From assembly GCF_000012945.1 (NCBI RefSeq), contig NC_007509.1, positions 868,001 to 932,000 of the forward strand: a stretch of DNA of 64,000 nt. The letters run 5' to 3'. Below are positions 1 to 9,464 of this stretch, one piece after another. This DNA is from Burkholderia lata (lineage in GTDB: Bacteria > Pseudomonadota > Gammaproteobacteria > Burkholderiales > Burkholderiaceae). A program made the position numbers and the translations under genes. Each line of letters opens with the position of its first letter. Positions within the stretch are counted from its first letter, which is position 1. Below the pieces are notes generated by a model. That model made no database searches. It worked only from the letters and a program-made list of their open reading frames with translations, and was not told where the DNA came from.

Positions 1-1
1 G

Positions 2-1198
2 CTCAATGACGAATTTGCCCGCATCTGGACGATCGAGACCGGGATCGTCTACAAGGTCGCGCAGCCGCGGATCGGCCTGTTCATCAGCGGCGCATTTCGC
101 CAGTATGCGGCGATGGCCGCGACGTTCCCGTTCGTCGAGGAACAGCGATCGGTGACGGGCAATCTCGGCTATCGTGTCTACGAGCCCGTCGGCGTGGTCG
201 GCGAGATCATCCCGTGGAACGGCCCCGCCGGCCTGATGGCGTACAAGACCGCGCCGGCGCTGCTCGCCGGCTGCACGCTGGTGATCAAGTCGTCGCCCGA
301 GGCGCCCTGCTCGGCCTACCTGTTCGCCGAGATCTGCGACGAAATCGGCTTGCCGCCGGGTGTCGTCAATGTCGTGACGGCCGATCGCGACGTGTCCGAG
401 GAACTGGTGCGCCATCCCGGCGTCGACAAGATCACGTTCACGGGATCGACGGGCGCCGGCCGCCGGATCGCGTCGATCGCCGGCGACCGGATCGCCCGCG
501 TCACGCTCGAACTCGGCGGCAAGTCGCCCGCGGTCATCCTCGACGACTACGACATCGAAACCGCGGCGAACGTGCTGGGCCCGTCCTATTTCGGCTACAA
601 CACCGGGCAAATCTGCCATAGCCTGACGCGCGTGATCGTGCCGCGGGCCAAACACGATGCGATGGTCGAAGCGTTGTCGGCCATCGCGAAGCAGATCGTG
701 GTGGGCGATCCGTTCGCACCGGAGACGACTTCCGGCCCGCTCGCGAGCGCACGGCAGCGCGAGACGGTCGAACGATTCGTCGCCACGGGCATCGCGGAAG
801 GCGCGACGCTGGCCACCGGCGGCAAGCGGCCGGCGGGACTGGCGCGCGGGTTCTTCTTCGAGCCGACGGTATTCGGCAACGTGGACAACCGTTCGACGAT
901 CGCGCAGGACGAGATCTTCGGGCCGGTGCTGAGCGTCATTCCCGCCGACGACGAAGCGAGCGCGATCCGGATGGCAAACGATACGCCGTTCGGGCTGAAC
1001 GCCGCGGTCTTCACGAACGACCGCGCTCGCGCGTTGCACGTGGCGCGGCAGATCCGCTCGGGCACGGTCGGCCACAACGGCCCGCGCACCGATTTCTCGA
1101 TCGGGTTCGGCGGCTTCAAGCAGTCCGGCATCGGTCGCGAAGGCGGTGTCGAAGGGCTGACCGCGTTCATGGAATCGAAGACGATCGTGATGGCTTGA
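2..1198 (+). CDS. Aldehyde dehydrogenase, 5' end outside window
   Basis: NAD(P)-dependent aldehyde dehydrogenase oxidising an unidentified aldehyde to the acid. The open frame runs in from the left edge, so about the first 90-100 residues of a usual 480-500 residue enzyme are missing and 398 codons are visible. Family landmarks are clear: the PWNGP segment, the FTGSTGAGR nucleotide-binding loop, the LELGGKSP block with the general-base glutamate, the catalytic cysteine in GQICHS, and the EIFGPV block. The C-terminal GFKQSGIGREGG block is intact. A strong hairpin follows 47 bases after the stop, so this is the last gene of its transcript. Substrate cannot be read from sequence. Confidence 0.93.
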   Translation, partial: LNDEFARIWTIETGIVYKVAQPRIGLFISGAFRQYAAMAATFPFVEEQRSVTGNLGYRVYEPVGVVGEIIPWNGPAGLMAYKTAPALLAGCTLVIKSSPEAPCSAYLFAEICDEIGLPPGVVNVVTADRDVSEELVRHPGVDKITFTGSTGAGRRIASIAGDRIARVTLELGGKSPAVILDDYDIETAANVLGPSYFGYNTGQICHSLTRVIVPRAKHDAMVEALSAIAKQIVVGDPFAPETTSGPLASARQRETVERFVATGIAEGATLATGGKRPAGLARGFFFEPTVFGNVDNRSTIAQDEIFGPVLSVIPADDEASAIRMANDTPFGLNAAVFTNDRARALHVARQIRSGTVGHNGPRTDFSIGFGGFKQSGIGREGGVEGLTAFMESKTIVMA

Positions 1199-1244
1199 TG
1201 GTCTGGCGGCCAGGCGCTACACGCCGGGTCGAGTCGAGTCGAAA

Positions 1245-1269
1245 AAGCGCCGGCGTCGTGCCGGCGCTT
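1245..1269 (+). terminator. Probable intrinsic terminator after aldehyde dehydrogenase
   Basis: Perfect 10-bp GC-rich stem (AAGCGCCGGC / GCCGGCGCTT) with a 5-base loop, preceded by an A-run and followed by a short pyrimidine-rich stretch. It sits between the end of the forward aldehyde dehydrogenase and the 3' end of the reverse CoA-transferase, so it may serve both strands. The rest of 1199-1501 shows no gene. Confidence 0.65.
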
Positions 1270-1501
1270 CTCGTTGCGTTGCGATCAACTGCGTCGACTC
1301 ACGCCTCGTTCGGCGGTACGAGAAGGTAAATACCGGCTGCCTCGATGGCACGCCTGTTCGGCAATCGCGTACATCGTCGTGGCCGCATCGCCGCGCATCG
1401 CATGCAAGCGCGCAGCGTGTCGCGACAGGATGTCCCCCGCATGCACGCCGGCATTCGCAGTCCGCTTCGGCGCGATTGCGGGGCGGACGTGCGCGGCCTG
1501 C

Positions 1502-2794
1502 TCATCCGCCTGCACGAAGCGCTTGTTCCAGCTGCTCGCGATGATCCGGATGTGCAACAGCGATCATTCTCGGAATGCGCTGCGCGAGCGACAGCCCGCG
1601 CAGATCGGCGATCCCGTACTCGGTGACGATCACGCATGCATCGCTTCGCGGTATCGTGACGGGCCCCGTCACGCGCGGCACGATGCGGCTGTGCCGGCCG
1701 GCAGTCGACGGCAACGCCACGACAGGCACACCGCCCCGGCTGGCCTGCGCCGCACGCAGGAAGTCCGCCACGCCGCCCACCGCGCCCACATACGTGCCGC
1801 CGATCGCCTCGGCGTTGATCTGCCCCGTCAGGTCGACCTCCACCGCCGAATTGATCGCGACGAATCGGTCGATCCGGCGCAGCACGTGCGGATTGTGCGT
1901 GTACTCGGTGCCGCGCAGCTCGAGCGCGGGGTTGCGGTGCGCAAAGCGGCGCACGCGCTCGGAGCCGATGATCACGCCACCGACGGTGATCCCCGCATCG
2001 ATCGTCTTGCGTGCATTCGTCACGACACCGGCTTCGCACAACGCCGCGACGCCGTCCCCGATGCTGCCGGTATGCACGCCGAGATCGCGCTTGTCGTGCA
2101 AGGCCGCCATCACCGCGTCAGGAATCGAACCGATGCCCGTCTGCAACGTCGCGCCATCTTCGACGAGCGACGCGACGTGCCGGCCGATCGCCAGCTCGAC
2201 CGGCCCCGGCGCAGTGGCCGCGGCCTCTGGAAACGATGCATCCGATTCAACCAGCAGGTCGATGTCGGCCGCGCCGAGCGTCGGGCTGCCGTAGGTCCAC
2301 GGCACGTCGGGATGCACTTCGGCGACGATCGCGCGCGCATGCTTCACCGCTTCGACCAGGTATTCGCGTGCCAGCCCGAGGCTGTAGCGGCCCTGTTCGT
2401 CCGGCGGCGATACCTGCAGCATCACGACGTCGATCCGCAGCCGGCCGTCGCGGATCAGCTCCGGCAGTTGCGAATAGTGCGCCGGAAGAATGTCGAGCAC
2501 CCCGGCACGGGCGAGCGCACGATTCGATCCGCTGCCGCAGTAGGCGAGGAAGTCGAACGCATCGGCATGCTCGGGCGCGAGCACGTCGGAGAGACCGATC
2601 CCGAGGAAGATGCGGATCCGCTTCAGGCGCTCGCGCTGCGCAACGAGTGCGCGCATCAGCGTCACGGGCTCGGCGTGCGACTGGCCCCACATCACTGTAT
2701 CGCCGGGACGAATGATCGCGGCAAGATCCACGCTGCCGCCGGACGCGACGGCAGCGCTCGCGCGGCCCGGAATCTCCTGTGCGAGGTCGTTCAT
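1502..2794 (-). CDS. Acetyl-CoA hydrolase / 4-hydroxybutyrate CoA-transferase family
   Basis: Family I CoA-transferase or acyl-CoA hydrolase of 430 residues, expected to move CoA between acetyl-CoA (or another acyl-CoA) and a carboxylic acid, or to hydrolyse acyl-CoA. Visible family blocks are the N-terminal [15 protein letters not shown] region, [13 protein letters not shown], the [11 protein letters not shown] segment that carries the active-site glutamate in this family, [10 protein letters not shown], and the C-terminal [13 protein letters not shown] signature. The ATG overlaps the stop of the upstream crotonase by four bases, so the two are translationally coupled. Acceptor specificity (acetate, 4-hydroxybutyrate, other) cannot be decided. 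The pair lies downstream of two GTTCCGTAC operator-like sites. Confidence 0.88.
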   Translation of the reverse strand: MNDLAQEIPGRASAAVASGGSVDLAAIIRPGDTVMWGQSHAEPVTLMRALVAQRERLKRIRIFLGIGLSDVLAPEHADAFDFLAYCGSGSNRALARAGVLDILPAHYSQLPELIRDGRLRIDVVMLQVSPPDEQGRYSLGLAREYLVEAVKHARAIVAEVHPDVPWTYGSPTLGAADIDLLVESDASFPEAAATAPGPVELAIGRHVASLVEDGATLQTGIGSIPDAVMAALHDKRDLGVHTGSIGDGVAALCEAGVVTNARKTIDAGITVGGVIIGSERVRRFAHRNPALELRGTEYTHNPHVLRRIDRFVAINSAVEVDLTGQINAEAIGGTYVGAVGGVADFLRAAQASRGGVPVVALPSTAGRHSRIVPRVTGPVTIPRSDACVIVTEYGIADLRGLSLAQRIPRMIAVAHPDHREQLEQALRAGG

Positions 2795-3636
2795 GCAGAT
2801 CGAGCCGGCGACACCGGCGTAGTCACGGGAAACTCCGGCCCGCGCTTCTCGCGGAACGATTTCACGCCTTCGCGCACTTCGGCCCCGCCGAAACCGAACA
2901 TCTCCAGTGCGAGCGACGCGTCGAACGTCGGCCCGGCCTGGCGCAGCCAGTTGTTGAGCGCGTACTTGGTCCAGCGTGTCGCCGACGGCGCGCCGTTCGC
3001 GAGCCGCACGGCGATCGACAGCGCGGTTTCCTGCACGTCCGCGTCATCCACCGCGACGGAGACGAGGCCGATCTGTTCGGCCTTCTCGCCGTTCACGGGC
3101 TCGCACAGCATCAGGTGATACTTCGCCTTCGCCATCCCGCACAGCAGCGGCCAGATGATCGCCGCATGATCGCCGGCGGCGACGCCGAGCCGCGTGTGGC
3201 CATCGACCAGGCGCGCGGTCCGGCCGGCCACCGAGATGTCCGCGAGCAGCGCCGCCACCAGGCCGGCGCCGACGGCCGAGCCGTGGATCGCCGACACGAT
3301 CGGCTTCGAGCAATTGATGATGTTGTAGACGAGATCCTTCGATTCGCGCCACACGCGCACGCGTGCGTCGAACGAGTCGATCATTTCCTCGACCATGTCG
3401 AAGTCGCCGCCGGCGGAAAACGCCTTGCCCGCGCCGCACAGGATCACGGCGGAGACGCTCGGATCCTCGTCGACTTCCCGCCATACGCGCGCGAGTTCGT
3501 CATGGCCGCGCGCATCGAGCGCGTTGAGCCGCTCCGGCCGGTTGAGCGTGATGCGCAAGACGCCTTTCGCGGGGCGGTCGAACGCCAGGCTTGAATACGA
3601 CGCGTAGTCGGACGCGTGCTGACTGCTTTCGGACAT
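2791..3636 (-). CDS. Crotonase-fold enzyme (enoyl-CoA hydratase/isomerase family)
   Basis: Crotonase-superfamily protein of 281 residues, the first gene of a two-gene operon with the CoA-transferase. The oxyanion-hole segments are present (AFSAGGDF near 72-79, HGSAVGAGL near 118-126). By eye, the two glutamates of classical enoyl-CoA hydratase are not in place: the equivalents appear to be His147 and Leu168, and an Asp156 follows in GVAAGDHAA. It therefore belongs to a crotonase subfamily that may not be a simple hydratase; hydrolase, isomerase or carbon-carbon bond cleavage activities exist in the fold. The start has an upstream GGAAAGGGAAG tract as a plausible ribosome site. Confidence 0.85.
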   Translation of the reverse strand: MSESSQHASDYASYSSLAFDRPAKGVLRITLNRPERLNALDARGHDELARVWREVDEDPSVSAVILCGAGKAFSAGGDFDMVEEMIDSFDARVRVWRESKDLVYNIINCSKPIVSAIHGSAVGAGLVAALLADISVAGRTARLVDGHTRLGVAAGDHAAIIWPLLCGMAKAKYHLMLCEPVNGEKAEQIGLVSVAVDDADVQETALSIAVRLANGAPSATRWTKYALNNWLRQAGPTFDASLALEMFGFGGAEVREGVKSFREKRGPEFPVTTPVSPARSA

Positions 3637-3812
3637 GATGCTTCCCTTTCCATGTTGGGCTCGCCGGGCGGCGTGGCGATCGTTCCGGACGCATCGGTTG
3701 GCCAGCGTCCGGGGACCTCCTTGAACGCAGCCGACGGCATCGCGAAACCCGATCGGTGTCGATGTCCATCGTGTGCGCCACCGCTGGACGCGTCAATCCA
3801 CGCGCGGGCGTT

Positions 3813-3829
3813 GTTCCGTACGTCGGAAC
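3813..3829. promoter_or_regulatory. IclR-type operator candidate, copy 1
   Basis: GTTCCG TACGT CGGAAC: perfect 6-bp inverted arms around a 5-base centre. It is the most symmetric of nine related sites in the window. It lies 177 bases upstream of the reverse crotonase start and 207 bases upstream of the small forward gene. Confidence 0.6.
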
Positions 3830-3900
3830 GGCCGCGTGCCACGTGCGCGTCGACGTATCGCGATCCGGCACGCGCGACGCGTTCCACTGGCTTCACGCAC

Positions 3901-3917
3901 GTTCCGAAGTACGGAAT
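3901..3917. promoter_or_regulatory. IclR-type operator candidate, copy 2
   Basis: GTTCCGAAGTACGGAAT; read on the other strand it is ATTCCGTACTTCGGAAC, almost identical to the site at 42469-42485. It lies 119 bases upstream of the small forward gene. Confidence 0.6.
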
Positions 3918-4035
3918 CGTCGGGCAAGCAGTCTTGACGCCACGACCGTCGAACCGACACTGTGGGTTCTCCCCGAGTGCCCCGGTTTTTTTCGCGTGGC
4001 TGAGGGTGAGTGGTCGAATGGAAAGGAGACGCAGA

Positions 4036-4407
4036 ATGAAGGTATCGCTCGCGACCGAACGTCTCGCAGACGCGAACGTCAAGGCCGGCGTGGCCGATTG
4101 CAGGACGGACACCGCGCAGAAGCGGCGCACGGAAAACTGCGCACCGAACATGCGGGTCGCACGCGAGGCCGCACGCGACAGCGCCAACGCGGAAGACGCG
4201 GCGCTGTGGCGATGGTTTGCCGAGTTGCTGGACGATCGTCGGATCCGCTGGTGCCACAGCGGTCGCGGCTGGTTGATCAGTGTCGATCACCGTCATGTCG
4301 CAACCGGCGCGCAGTTCGATCAGGCGATGCGCATCGCGAAGGCCAATGTCGAAGCCGACGACATCGAACACGCGGGTGCTGCCCGAAAGCGCAAGCGTAT
4401 CCAGTAA
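4036..4407 (+). CDS. Hypothetical small protein
   Basis: Protein of 123 residues that I do not recognise. The start is chosen because ATG follows a good AAGGAG ribosome site by 7-8 bases, although the frame stays open further upstream. The N-terminal half is charged and looks disordered. The middle (WRWFAELLDDRRIRW, then GWLISVDHRHVATGAQFDQA) looks like a small alpha/beta unit rich in Trp and Arg, and the tail is basic. No signal peptide or membrane segment is seen. It is divergent from the crotonase/CoA-transferase operon across a region with two GTTCCGTAC sites, so it may belong to the same regulon. Function unknown. Confidence 0.65.
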   Translation: MKVSLATERLADANVKAGVADCRTDTAQKRRTENCAPNMRVAREAARDSANAEDAALWRWFAELLDDRRIRWCHSGRGWLISVDHRHVATGAQFDQAMRIAKANVEADDIEHAGAARKRKRIQ

Positions 4408-4850
4408 TCGGTTTCGATCTGTCAGCTGGACGCAACACGAATCAGCATTGCTTCACGCGCGACAGGCCCATGAACAACAATGAAAGGGCCGACCGCGAAT
4501 GCGCCGATGCGCATGTCTCAGCCAGCCTCCGTGCTGCGCACTTCTCCCATCGCCCTGCCCTGATGCGGCTTTACCCTTAAGGGTCTCCACGCTGATTGCC
4601 GGGCCCGCGACGCCGTCGTTTTCAATGCACGGAATCTCTCGGCCCAAGCGGTTGACCGGCGACATTCGCCCCGAATCTAATCGATCAACGCTGCGATGAC
4701 ATGAGGTTCCGGATTCGGTTGAATTGATCAGGACGAGCGTTTCACCTGGTCTTCGATCCGACTCCATTGATCTGCTGTACTGATCAAATGTCAGACGAAA
4801 AATCGCAGCGCCATACAACATGAATTCAGAAGAAACTTTGGAGACGTTCA
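4408..4850. promoter_or_regulatory. Porin upstream region with TTGATC half-sites
   Basis: Gene-free 443 bases before the porin. It carries four TTGATC/GATCAA hexamers at 4682-4687, 4723-4728, 4767-4772 and 4782-4787. The last two form an inverted repeat with a 9-base spacer about 65-85 bases before the porin start. This arrangement suggests an operator for a DNA-binding dimer. The regulator is unknown. No convincing small gene is seen. Confidence 0.45.
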
Positions 4851-6032
4851 ATGAGAAAGACGATTGCGCTTTGCGCAGCAGCCGGGTTCGTCAGTGGGAC
4901 AGCGCATGCGCAAAGCACCGTGCAGCTCTACGGCATTCTTGACGAAGGGATCAACTACGTCAGCAACGCATCGGGCAACCACCAGTACGCAATGGCAAGC
5001 GGCGTGCTGAACGGCAGCCGCTGGGGGCTGCGCATCAAGGAGGACCTCGGCGCGGGCTATGGTGTGGTCGCCGTGATGGAAAACGGCTTCGACGTCAATA
5101 CCGGCAAACTCGGCCAGGGTGGGCTCGGGTTCGGGCGGCAAGTCTATGTCGGCCTGTCCAGCCCTTACGGCACGATGACGCTCGGGCGCCAGTACGATTC
5201 CGTCGTCGATTCCCTCGGCCTGTTCGAGGCGGGCGATCAATGGGGCGGCTACCTCGCTGCCCATCCGTCCGACAACGACAACTTCAACAACACGAACCGC
5301 GTCAACAACGCGATCAAGTACACCAGCCCGGTCTTTCACGGCTTGACCGCGACCGCCCTCTACTCGCTGGGCGGCGTGCCGGGGCGCACCGGCCGCAACC
5401 AGATCTGGTCGGCCGGCGCCAGCTACACGAACGGCCCGCTCGCGCTGGCCGCGGGCTACCTCAATGTCCGGAATCCGAATACGTCGTTCTACGGTTCGGG
5501 CGGCACCGTCGCCGCGACCGTCAACGAAGTGCCCGGCTCGAACTTCGGTGCATCGCCGGTAATTTCGGGTTATGCATCGGCGCATACGCTGCAGGTCATC
5601 GGCACGGGCGCCGCGTACACGATCGGTGCATTCACCGTGGGCGCAACCTATTCGAACACGCAGTTCCGCGGCCTCGGCGATACCACGACGGGCCCGGTCC
5701 CGGCAGGCGGCATCGCCGGCACGGCGAAATTCAACAACGCCGAGCTGAACGTGAAGTATCAGATCACGCCGGCCTTCCTCGTCGGCGCCGCGTACGTCTA
5801 CACGAAGAACAGCGGTGCCGATGGCCAGAACGGCGCGCACTACAACCAGGCATCGTTCGGTGCCGACTACTTCCTGTCGAAGCGGACCGACGTGTATTTC
5901 GTCGGCACGTATCAGCGCGCCAGCGGGACGGATTCGACCGGCCGTATCGCAGTTGCATCCATCAACCAGTTGACGCCGTCGACGTCCAATCACCAGACGG
6001 CGCTGCGCGTCGCCATTCGACACCGGTTCTGA
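4851..6032 (+). CDS. Gram-negative porin (OmpC-type)
   Basis: Outer-membrane trimeric porin of 393 residues, the usual size for burkholderial general porins. A signal peptide (MRKTIALCAAAGFVSGTAHA, cleavage after AHA) is followed by the typical first strand QSTVQLYGILDEGINY. The LGQGGLGFGRQVYVGLSSPYGTMTLGRQYD region is the conserved strand leading into the constriction loop, and the chain ends in phenylalanine (AIRHRF) as needed for beta-barrel assembly. A GGAG ribosome site precedes the ATG. It is a single gene with its own control region. Solute specificity is not readable; the nearby catabolic genes suggest uptake of an organic acid or similar solute. Confidence 0.93.
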   Translation: MRKTIALCAAAGFVSGTAHAQSTVQLYGILDEGINYVSNASGNHQYAMASGVLNGSRWGLRIKEDLGAGYGVVAVMENGFDVNTGKLGQGGLGFGRQVYVGLSSPYGTMTLGRQYDSVVDSLGLFEAGDQWGGYLAAHPSDNDNFNNTNRVNNAIKYTSPVFHGLTATALYSLGGVPGRTGRNQIWSAGASYTNGPLALAAGYLNVRNPNTSFYGSGGTVAATVNEVPGSNFGASPVISGYASAHTLQVIGTGAAYTIGAFTVGATYSNTQFRGLGDTTTGPVPAGGIAGTAKFNNAELNVKYQITPAFLVGAAYVYTKNSGADGQNGAHYNQASFGADYFLSKRTDVYFVGTYQRASGTDSTGRIAVASINQLTPSTSNHQTALRVAIRHRF

Positions 6033-6221
6033 TACGCCGCGATCGCGTCGATCGGGATCCGGAAGCGCCGCAAGGCGCCGCGAACCTGCTGGAGCAACAT
6101 GATCCGGCGGGTGCGTGGCGGCTTGCGGCGCGATGCGTTTGGAGCGAGTCGGACGGATCGGTGCTTTCGATTGTCCGACTCGGCAGGGTGGAGGCGACCG
6201 GCCGCAACGAGGTCCCGGCGC

Positions 6222-6866
6222 TCAGTACGACTTGACCGCCACCGTGGCCGGCGACTCGCTCAACGGGACAAAATGGCGCGTCGCGCCGTCGAGTGCGTCG
6301 ATGCGCCCCATCTCGATGTCGTAGACCCAACCGTGCAGATTCATCCGTCCTTGCTCGAGCGCGAGGGCGACCGACGGATGCGTGCGCAGGTTGGCGAGCT
6401 GCGCGATCACGTTCTCGCGCACCAGGCCGTCGAGCTTGGCCCGGGGGGAGTCGAACTGATGCGCGGCATTGATGGCTTTCGCGGCATCGGAATGGCGCAA
6501 CCAGTTCGCAACGGCCGGCATATGGTCCAGGCACGTGCACCGCGAGATCGCGCCCATCGCGCCGCAATCCGAGTGCCCGCAAATGACGATGTCCCGCACG
6601 CCGAGCACGGCGACCGCATATTCGACCGTGGCGGACACGCCCCCCGGTTCCGGTCCGTACGACGGAACGATGTTGCCCGCATTGCGAATCACGAACAGTT
6701 CGCCCGGCTCACGCTGCGTCAGCAATTCCGGCACCACGCGGCTGTCCGAGCACGTCACGAACAGCGCCTTGGGATTTTGGGTGGTCGCGAGCTGCTTGAA
6801 CAGCTCGACACGTTGCGGATAGACCTCGCGCTGAAAGCGCAGGAAACCGTCGATGATGTCGCGCAC
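6222..6866 (-). CDS. Beta-class carbonic anhydrase
   Basis: Cytoplasmic zinc enzyme interconverting CO2 and bicarbonate. I place the start at a GTG preceded by AGGAG, giving 214 residues, close to Can/CynT (about 220); the frame is open further upstream but that part has no family similarity. Zinc ligands are Cys39 (in CSDSR, with the Asp41-Arg43 dyad), His98 and Cys101 (GHSDCGAMG). It stands alone between the porin and the divergent MHYT gene. Bicarbonate supply for carboxylases is a plausible role, but no cyanate or carboxylase gene is adjacent. Confidence 0.93.
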   Translation of the reverse strand: MRDIIDGFLRFQREVYPQRVELFKQLATTQNPKALFVTCSDSRVVPELLTQREPGELFVIRNAGNIVPSYGPEPGGVSATVEYAVAVLGVRDIVICGHSDCGAMGAISRCTCLDHMPAVANWLRHSDAAKAINAAHQFDSPRAKLDGLVRENVIAQLANLRTHPSVALALEQGRMNLHGWVYDIEMGRIDALDGATRHFVPLSESPATVAVKSY

Positions 6867-7232
6867 GGGGATTCTCCTGATACGAATTCGCGGCGGGCGG
6901 CAACGCGATCGTTCGCTGCCGTCCGCCAAGGCGGGCGCCATTATCGCAGATCGCGGCGTCGTGATCAGGTCGCCGCGGACGTCGGCCGGCCGGACCACCT
7001 CATCGCACCCTCTTGCACGCACCGCCCATCCGACCCCGTCTGCTCGCGACCGAAAACACGGCGCGAGACGGGGACGTCCATAGTATCGACGCACCACCCC
7101 AAGTTGGCGGCGGCACCCTTGATTAGATGCCCGGTTTCGGTATATTTGCGAAACACACGAGGGGATGGCGTGCTCGCAAAGGAATCGCGCCGTCAAAAAC
7201 GACCAAAAAACATATAACCGAGAAAAACGATT
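6867..7232. other. Divergent intergenic region, carbonic anhydrase | MHYT
   Basis: Gene-free 366 bases whose right part is clearly richer in A+T than the surroundings. It contains the promoter candidate annotated at 7119-7146. I see no dyad operator. Confidence 0.5.
7119..7146 (+). promoter_or_regulatory. Sigma-70-like promoter candidate for MHYT gene
   Basis: TTGATT, a 16-base spacer, then TATATT, in a locally A+T-rich stretch about 90 bases before the MHYT start. Both hexamers are near consensus, which stands out in this high-GC sequence. Confidence 0.5.
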
Positions 7233-8024
7233 ATGTCCGGCACCTACGACCCTACGCTTGTCGTCATTTCCTGCTTGCTTTCGATCCTCGCATCATTCAC
7301 GGCACTCAATGTCTCCGATCGACTGAATCTCATCGGGAATCGTTCGATCTGGCCTTGGATCGCGTTAGGTGGTTGCATCATGGGGCTCGGTATTTGGTCG
7401 ATGCATTTCGTCGCCATGCTGGCATTTCACCTGCCTGTCGCTGTTGAATACGATATTCCTGCGACAGTCGCGTCCTTGTTCATTGCGATTGCTGCATCGG
7501 CGGTCGGCTTTGTACCGCTTTCCCGTTTCAATCTGCACTGGCCGCTGCTCATTGTCAGCGCAATCGTCATGGGACTGGGCGTCGCCGGCATGCACTATCT
7601 CGGCATGCAGGCAATGAGCATCTGCTCCGGGATTCGATACCAGCCGTGGTTGGTCGTGCTGTCCGTCATCATCGCGATCCTGGCAAGTGGCGCCGCCTTG
7701 TTGCTTGCGTTCGATCTGCGCCGGCCGAGCACATTCGGCAGAACACGCCAGATCGGTTCGGCAATCGTCATGGGCGTTGCCGTGTGCGGGATGCATTATT
7801 GCGGCATGGCAGCGGCAAGTTTCGAGAAAGGCAGCTACGCGACAGCGACCTTCTACAATCTCCCCGCACCGTGGTTGGCCGGTATCGTCGTGACGTTCAG
7901 CCTGGTGATTTTCGCGATCGCCACGGTGATCATGCTTCTGGATGCCAGAACCAATACCCAGGCGCGAGTGCGAGTTCAGGCGACCTTGAGCAGCCATCTC
8001 GATCGACGGAATCCCACTCGCTGA
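7233..8024 (+). CDS. Stand-alone MHYT-domain integral membrane protein
   Basis: Inner-membrane protein of 263 residues with about seven hydrophobic segments. The three MHYT repeats are visible as WSMHFVAM (near 57-64), GMHYLGM (near 110-116) and GMHYCGM (near 187-193). In known MHYT proteins the Met, His and Tyr residues near the outer membrane face are proposed to bind a metal and sense a diatomic gas. Here the protein ends after a short polar tail without a GGDEF, EAL, kinase or other output domain, so it must act through a partner or be a sensor with another role. No obvious partner is adjacent. GC content is lower than that of its neighbours. Confidence 0.88.
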   Translation: MSGTYDPTLVVISCLLSILASFTALNVSDRLNLIGNRSIWPWIALGGCIMGLGIWSMHFVAMLAFHLPVAVEYDIPATVASLFIAIAASAVGFVPLSRFNLHWPLLIVSAIVMGLGVAGMHYLGMQAMSICSGIRYQPWLVVLSVIIAILASGAALLLAFDLRRPSTFGRTRQIGSAIVMGVAVCGMHYCGMAAASFEKGSYATATFYNLPAPWLAGIVVTFSLVIFAIATVIMLLDARTNTQARVRVQATLSSHLDRRNPTR

Positions 8025-8309
8025 CAGCGCATGATCGATTTCATCCGAAATCGTGAAACGCGATGTTCAAGCTGCATCCGGTGCAATCCGGCGGGCGACG
8101 GCCGTGGCTCCCGAGTCGGCGGCCGGCGTCTGCGGGCGCGCATGACGCGACAGTTGGCGCCCGACGCGATGCTGCGTGTGATCGACGGCCCGTGGTTCGG
8201 GGCGGGCGAAGCGAAGTAATCGTGCGTTGTCGCACCGCCCGCGATCGGCACGCGGAATGGTGCCGGCCGGCCGCCGCCGAAATCGACCGGCGGCGGCAGC
8301 GCACCGCGC

Positions 8310-9464
8310 TCAAGCAACCGCCGGCTCGTCGCGATGCACCGGGAACCAGCCCTTCATCGCATCGATAACCCCCCACAGCTTGTCCGGAATGACCAGTTGC
8401 GGCACGTCAACCGGATGCAGCTGCGTGCGAATCGCAGCAGCCTCCCCGCGCATCGCCTGCTCGACCCACGCGGGATTCATCACGAGCCCCTTCCCGACCG
8501 CCACTACCGACAGGCCGAGCGCGAGCGCAGCTTCCGCCTGCGCGGGCGTCCGGATCTGGCCGGCCGCAATCACCGGCACGCGCTGCTGCACGGCCGCCAC
8601 CACACGCTCGATCGTGCGGCGCTCGTCGGTCGCGTCGAGTGGCTTCGCGTCGAGCAGATCGGCCAGCGACACGTGGATATAGTCGATGCCCGCGACGATC
8701 AGCCGGTCGATCAGCGTCAGCGCATCGTCGACGCGCAGCCCGCCCGCATCGGGCTCCTCCGGCGAGATCCGGTAGCCGAGCAGGAACGGACGATCCGCAT
8801 GCTGCGCGATCACGCGCCGGATTTCGGCGACCAGCGCAAGCGGAAAGCGCATCCGGTTCTCGAGCGAGCCGCCCCATGCATCGGCGCGCTGATTGAACCG
8901 CGGCGAGAAGAAATTCTGGATCAGGAAACCGTGCGCGCCGTGCAGCTCGATGCCGTCGAAGCCCGCTTCGATCGCGCGTCGCGTGGTTTCGCCGAACGCG
9001 CGAATCATCTCGCCGATCTCGTCGTGCGTCAGCGCGCGGCTTTCGAGCTCGCCGTTGTTGAACGGGCCCGGCGGCGCCTTCATCGCGCTCGCGCTGACGA
9101 GCTCGCCGTCCGGCACGAGCGCCGGCACGGCCTTGTTGCCGGCGTGGAAGATCTGCAAGATCGCCGGCGCCCCGCCGCTCTTCGCGGCCTGCGCCAGCGC
9201 GCGCAGGCTCGGCGTGTAGCGATCGTCGTGCGCGGCGAATTCGTCGGTGAAACCGATACCGTTTTCCGTCACGTGCGTGCAGCCGGTCAGCACCGCGCCG
9301 ACGCCGTTCACGCGACGACGGTAATACGCGAGTTCCTGGTCGGACACCGTGCCGTCCGGGTTGGACGACCACGTGGTCATCGGCGCCATCAGCACGCGGT
9401 TGCGCAGCGTGATGCCGTTCGGGAACGTGAACGGCTGAAACAACGAAGCAAATTGCTGGGTCAT
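8310..9464 (-). CDS. NADH:flavin oxidoreductase (old yellow enzyme family)
   Basis: FMN-dependent ene-reductase of 384 residues with the TIM-barrel old-yellow-enzyme layout. The start is an ATG behind GAGGAA. Landmarks are LRNRVLMAPMTTWSSN at the N-terminus, the substrate-binding pair in IELHGAHGFLIQNFFSP (His in place of the His/Asn pair's first member), NQRADAWGGSLENRMRF, and the C-terminal FMN phosphate site GQIRTPAQAE with VGKGLVMNP. Substrates are usually alpha,beta-unsaturated carbonyls; the physiological one is unknown. It is divergent from a dienelactone-hydrolase-like gene, an arrangement suggesting shared control. Confidence 0.92.
   Translation of the reverse strand: MTQQFASLFQPFTFPNGITLRNRVLMAPMTTWSSNPDGTVSDQELAYYRRRVNGVGAVLTGCTHVTENGIGFTDEFAAHDDRYTPSLRALAQAAKSGGAPAILQIFHAGNKAVPALVPDGELVSASAMKAPPGPFNNGELESRALTHDEIGEMIRAFGETTRRAIEAGFDGIELHGAHGFLIQNFFSPRFNQRADAWGGSLENRMRFPLALVAEIRRVIAQHADRPFLLGYRISPEEPDAGGLRVDDALTLIDRLIVAGIDYIHVSLADLLDAKPLDATDERRTIERVVAAVQQRVPVIAAGQIRTPAQAEAALALGLSVVAVGKGLVMNPAWVEQAMRGEAAAIRTQLHPVDVPQLVIPDKLWGVIDAMKGWFPVHRDEPAVA

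Larger units (their letters stand above)
3637..4035. other. Divergent intergenic control region
   Basis: Gene-free 399 bases between the reverse crotonase operon and a small forward gene. It contains two GTTCCGTAC-type dyads 88 bases apart, annotated separately, and nothing else I can name. The two sites could each control one of the diverging promoters. Confidence 0.6.

Noticed and set aside
4470..4580. Possible 36-residue small gene starting MNNNERADRE
   Set aside because: Weak ribosome site and no supporting pattern; it lies in the porin's upstream region.
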